Notes under the pieces: generated by a model
Told to the model about the DNA's origin: nothing
The model's database searches: none
What the model saw: only the letters and a program-made list of their open reading frames with translations
Shown: one piece after another, positions 21,663 to 24,155 of the stretch
Layout of the letters: each line of letters begins with the position of its first letter
How positions within the stretch are numbered: the first letter of the stretch is position 1
Source of the DNA: DASZGI01 sp035938995
GTDB taxonomy: Bacteria; Actinomycetota; Actinomycetes; Streptomycetales; Catenulisporaceae
Length of the DNA stretch: 24,155 bases
Direction of reading: 5' to 3'
Assembly (NCBI RefSeq): GCF_035938995.1
Contig: NZ_DASZGI010000363.1
Span: 1-24,155, forward strand
Program-made: the position numbers and the translations under genes

Positions 21663-23104
21663 GACGTCTGCACCGCCGTGTCGTCGAGTACGAAGCTGGT
21701 GGTCCCGCCCTGCGTGTCGGTCTCGTGCCCGGTGAAGCGCAACGTCACGGATTGACCCGCATAGGCCGAGAGGTCGTACGTGTGCTGCGCATAGCCGCTG
21801 GCAGCGTCCAGGTTGCTGAACGTCGCGACGGTCGCCGGCGCCGTGCCGCCGGAGTCGAGCACCTGCACGGTGAACGTGTCAGGCGTCGCAGTGCTCGTGT
21901 TCTCTGTGGTGTCCACGTGCAGCCAGAACGAGAACGTGGCCGTGCACCCGGTCGGAATCGCCACCGACTGCGCGACCGTGTCGGTGTCGGCGGTGCCGTT
22001 GCCGTCGAGCCACGCCTCCCAGCCGCCGGAGTGCGCCGGCTCGCCGCTGGAAGCCTGGGTGATCGGATCGAACCCGAGCGTCGAGCCCTCGGTCCACGGC
22101 GCGGTCGTCGAACCGTTCTCGAAGCCCGGATCGCCCAGCAGCTGTGCGGCCGTGCATCCGCCACCGCCACCGCCCGACGAGCCCGAAGCGGTGAAGGTCC
22201 ACTGAGCCGCAGCGCCCGAACAGCCCGCACCGACCACCTTCGTGCCCGACGTCGCGATGCAGACCTGTCCGGTCTGGATGTCGGTGATCGTGCCGTTCGG
22301 GTTCACCGACCACTGCTGCGACGGTCCGCCCGTGCAGGTGTTCATCTTGATCGTGCGGCTGGGGTTGTTCGCGCACAGGTTGCCGTGGATCATGAGGAAC
22401 GCGCCCTCGAACGTGAACTGCTGCTCGGGAGAGCCGTTGCAGGCAGCGGTCTTGAGCGCGGTGCCCGAGGTCGCGCTGTCGCCGGGGTCGTCAATGCACT
22501 GGCCCGACGCTCCGTTCTTGTACTGGCCGACGGTGATGGTCGGCTGCGCACCGCCGTAGCACTGTCCGGTGTTGACGTTGAACAGCGGCGTCGAGTCGAC
22601 GGTCTCCCCGCTCGGCGGGTTCACGATGACGGGCTCGAGGGTCGGCGTGTTGTCGGCGTTGTAGTTCGTGAGGGCGTCCTCGCAGTCGATCGCCTTCATC
22701 TCGTTGCCACCCTTGCCGCCCAGCCACAGGTCCAGATGGCGCAGGCCGGGGCCGCCGTTCGGGCCGTGCCCGGTCCAGTCGGCGCTGCATTCCTCGCAGC
22801 TGTCTTCCATGATGAAGTACTTCTTCACGCGAGGCACGTACACGACGGTCCCGGGCGGCTGCTCCGCCGAGTCGGTCGCGAAGGTGATCGGGTCGGAGTA
22901 AGTGCCCGTACCCCCGGCCGTGCTGTGGATCTGCGGGTAGGAGATGCCCGCGCCCGGCGGCGTGTTGTCGTACCAGCCGTAGAACGTGAGGAACGTCGAT
23001 TCGGTCGTCGCGGCGTAGGCGGGCCCGGCGCCGAACCACCCGCCGATCGCGGCCACCAGTGCCACGAAGGCCACGGCGAACGCGGAGAGTCGTCGGCTGT
23101 GCAT
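21659..23104 (-). CDS. Secreted double-psi-barrel-like / ricin-B lectin / jelly-roll protein
   Basis: 481 residues. The signal peptide ends near residue 31 (AYA). Residues 36-145 form a Cys-containing domain (FYGWYDNTPPGAG, then GTYSDPITFATDS, KKYFIMEDSCEEC and HLDLWLGG) that resembles secreted double-psi beta-barrel proteins of the expansin/RlpA kind. Residues about 193-305 are a ricin-type trefoil with QxW-like motifs QQF, QQW and AQW. A Gly/Ser linker (308-316) leads to a C-terminal beta-sandwich (LLGDPGFENGS ... FVLDDTAV) like galactose-binding modules. The start has AGGAGG four bases upstream. The protein probably binds polysaccharide outside the cell. It is the first gene of a two-gene operon behind a CsnR-like box. 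The barrel assignment is the least certain. Confidence 0.85.
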   Translation of the reverse strand: MHSRRLSAFAVAFVALVAAIGGWFGAGPAYAATTESTFLTFYGWYDNTPPGAGISYPQIHSTAGGTGTYSDPITFATDSAEQPPGTVVYVPRVKKYFIMEDSCEECSADWTGHGPNGGPGLRHLDLWLGGKGGNEMKAIDCEDALTNYNADNTPTLEPVIVNPPSGETVDSTPLFNVNTGQCYGGAQPTITVGQYKNGASGQCIDDPGDSATSGTALKTAACNGSPEQQFTFEGAFLMIHGNLCANNPSRTIKMNTCTGGPSQQWSVNPNGTITDIQTGQVCIATSGTKVVGAGCSGAAAQWTFTASGSSGGGGGGCTAAQLLGDPGFENGSTTAPWTEGSTLGFDPITQASSGEPAHSGGWEAWLDGNGTADTDTVAQSVAIPTGCTATFSFWLHVDTTENTSTATPDTFTVQVLDSGGTAPATVATFSNLDAASGYAQHTYDLSAYAGQSVTLRFTGHETDTQGGTTSFVLDDTAVQTS

Positions 23105-23141
23105 GGAGCCTCCTGTCGGGCCCGCGCGGCGGCCGTTTTTG

Positions 23142-23158
23142 TTAAGTAACTTTCCTAA
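23142..23158. promoter_or_regulatory. CsnR/ROK-type operator-like box
   Basis: Read on the minus strand, TTAGGAAAGTTACTTAA differs at two positions from TTAGGAAAGTTTCCTAA, the palindromic operator form I recall for the Streptomyces chitosanase gene and its ROK-family repressor CsnR. It lies 37 bp upstream of the lectin gene start. Regulation by such a repressor is inferred. Confidence 0.55.
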
Positions 23159-23208
23159 TCTGCCTCTGCGAAGCTAACGCGGGGTCGACCGCCTGTCAAC
23201 GCTCCGTT

Positions 23209-23227
23209 CCGGGCTGCGGGAGCCCGG
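23209..23227. repeat. Hairpin in the divergent intergenic region
   Basis: CCGGGCT (23209-23215) and AGCCCGG (23221-23227) form a perfect seven-pair stem with a five-base loop. It lies between the promoters of the lectin operon and the phosphoesterase gene, so it may be an upstream structure, an operator or an insulating terminator. Confidence 0.5.
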
Positions 23228-23388
23228 ACGACCTCAGTCCTTCACGAGAAGTTTGTGAGAGGGCTTTCTTCCTGGGTAACCATCATCCTGCTGCATTCGG
23301 CAAGCCGCTATGAGGAGCCTGAGTCACGACCCACGACGTCGAACGCGGGCTCATTCGTAGCAAGCCACTCCCACAGGAGCAGATACCC

Positions 23389-24155
23389 ATGTTCAGCTCA
23401 CTGCCCAGCACCCTGAGACGCGCCGTCGCCACGGTCGGCGGCGCGGCGCTCGCCGTCACCGGTCTGGCGGCCGTCGCCGCCCCGGCCGCGCACGCCGCAA
23501 ACGGCGTGCCGCGCTTCGACCACGTCGTCGTCGTGATGGAGGAGAACCACTCCTACAACGAGATCATCGGCGACACCACCGACGCCCCGTACATCAACAA
23601 CACGCTGGCCGCCGGCGGCGCGTTGTTCACCCACTCGTTCGCGATCGAGCACCCGAGCGAGCCGAACTACCTCGACATCTTCTCCGGCTCGAACCAGGGC
23701 ATCACCACGGACCAGTGCCCGGTCGCCATCAACGCGCCGAACGAGGGCGCCCAACTGCTCACCGCCGGTGACACGTTCAAGAGCTACAACGAGGGCCTGC
23801 CGTCCACCGGCTCGACGGTGTGCACCTCCGGTAACTACGCCAGCAAGCACGACCCGTGGGTGAACTTCCAGCTCGCCCCGAGCGCCTCGGCCAACAACAT
23901 CCCGGCGGCCGACGACCTGCCGTTCACCAGCTGGCCGAGCTCGCCGAACTACGCGTCGCTGCCGACCGTCGCCTGGGTCACCCCCAATCTCCAGGACGAC
24001 ATGCACGACGGCACCATCGCGCAGGGCGACTCCTGGCTCTCGAACAACATGAGCGCCTACGCCACGTGGGCCAAGACCCACAACAGCCTGCTGATCGTCA
24101 CCTGGGACGAGGACGACTCCTCGCAGAGCAACCAGATCCCGACGATCTTCTACGG
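23389..24155 (+). CDS. Secreted phosphoesterase / phospholipase C-acid phosphatase family (3' partial)
   Basis: At least 255 residues; the gene runs off the right edge without a stop. A signal peptide of about 36 residues ending AHA is followed by the phosphoesterase-family (PF04185) opening FDHVVVVMEENHSYNEIIG (43-61; metal-binding Glu/Asn in EENHS), then HPSEPNYLDIFSG (88-100) and LLIVTWDEDD near 240. The family includes acid phosphatases such as AcpA and bacterial phospholipases C, which hydrolyse phosphate esters outside the cell. The ATG at 23389 has AGGAG nine bases upstream. The gene is divergent from the lectin operon. Phosphate control was considered, but I did not find a convincing PHO box. 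Which phosphate ester is cleaved cannot be told from this fragment. Confidence 0.92.
   Translation, partial: MFSSLPSTLRRAVATVGGAALAVTGLAAVAAPAAHAANGVPRFDHVVVVMEENHSYNEIIGDTTDAPYINNTLAAGGALFTHSFAIEHPSEPNYLDIFSGSNQGITTDQCPVAINAPNEGAQLLTAGDTFKSYNEGLPSTGSTVCTSGNYASKHDPWVNFQLAPSASANNIPAADDLPFTSWPSSPNYASLPTVAWVTPNLQDDMHDGTIAQGDSWLSNNMSAYATWAKTHNSLLIVTWDEDDSSQSNQIPTIFY

Noticed and set aside
23231..23275. Possible PHO box upstream of the phosphoesterase (CTTCACG ... GTTTGTG)
   Set aside because: The two 11-base units match the GTTCACC-type consensus too poorly to support PhoP control.
1..24155. CRISPR arrays, tRNA or rRNA genes, insertion sequences and attachment sites
   Set aside because: I saw no regularly spaced repeats, cloverleaf-like segments, transposase or integrase motifs, or terminal inverted repeats.

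Overview
The window is very GC-rich, uses GTG starts freely, and carries actinobacterial gene families: a LAL-type LuxR regulator, DUF4436, leaderless promoters, a mycobacterial-type SOS box and secreted ricin-lectin proteins. It looks like chromosomal DNA of a filamentous actinomycete (Streptomyces- or Catenulispora-like). The genus is an inference; there is no rRNA or other marker. I support 20 protein-coding genes (two cut by the window edges). I saw no tRNA, rRNA, CRISPR array, insertion sequence or attachment site.

Left part (1-7613, all on +): the right end of what looks like a non-ribosomal peptide gene cluster. It runs from a DrrA-type ABC ATPase (5' end outside the window) through a UDP-glucuronate decarboxylase-like sugar enzyme, an HSL-family alpha/beta hydrolase, a free-standing condensation-domain protein and a methyltransferase-like protein. 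It ends with an 808-residue fusion of 4-hydroxymandelate oxidase and 4-hydroxyphenylglycine transaminase (HmO-HpgT). Junctions are overlapping or short, so this is probably one operon. The fusion would make 4-hydroxyphenylglycine (Hpg) from 4-hydroxymandelate; the synthase HmaS and any NRPS modules would have to lie upstream.

Middle part (7614-17393): an AlkB-like oxygenase behind a near-perfect LexA/SOS box and a leaderless start; a DUF4436 membrane protein; a PadR regulator divergent from a small membrane protein, with a textbook PadR operator between them; a large LAL regulator; and a kinase-fold protein, MATE exporter and LacI regulator in a tight operon.

Right part (17423-24155): a leaderless TetR gene with paired palindromic operators, divergent from a beta-carbonic anhydrase that also has a second, different pair of palindromes upstream; a carboxymuconolactone-decarboxylase-family protein; then, on -, a secreted double-psi-barrel/ricin-lectin protein translationally coupled to a secreted 16-repeat YVTN beta-propeller. 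That pair sits behind an operator resembling the chitosanase (CsnR) box. Divergent from it, a secreted phosphoesterase/phospholipase-C-family gene runs off the right edge.

The best candidates for something new are the Hpg-fusion operon with its atypical condensation and methyltransferase-like proteins, and the secreted lectin plus beta-propeller pair. The regulatory sites are unusually legible and give several directly testable predictions.
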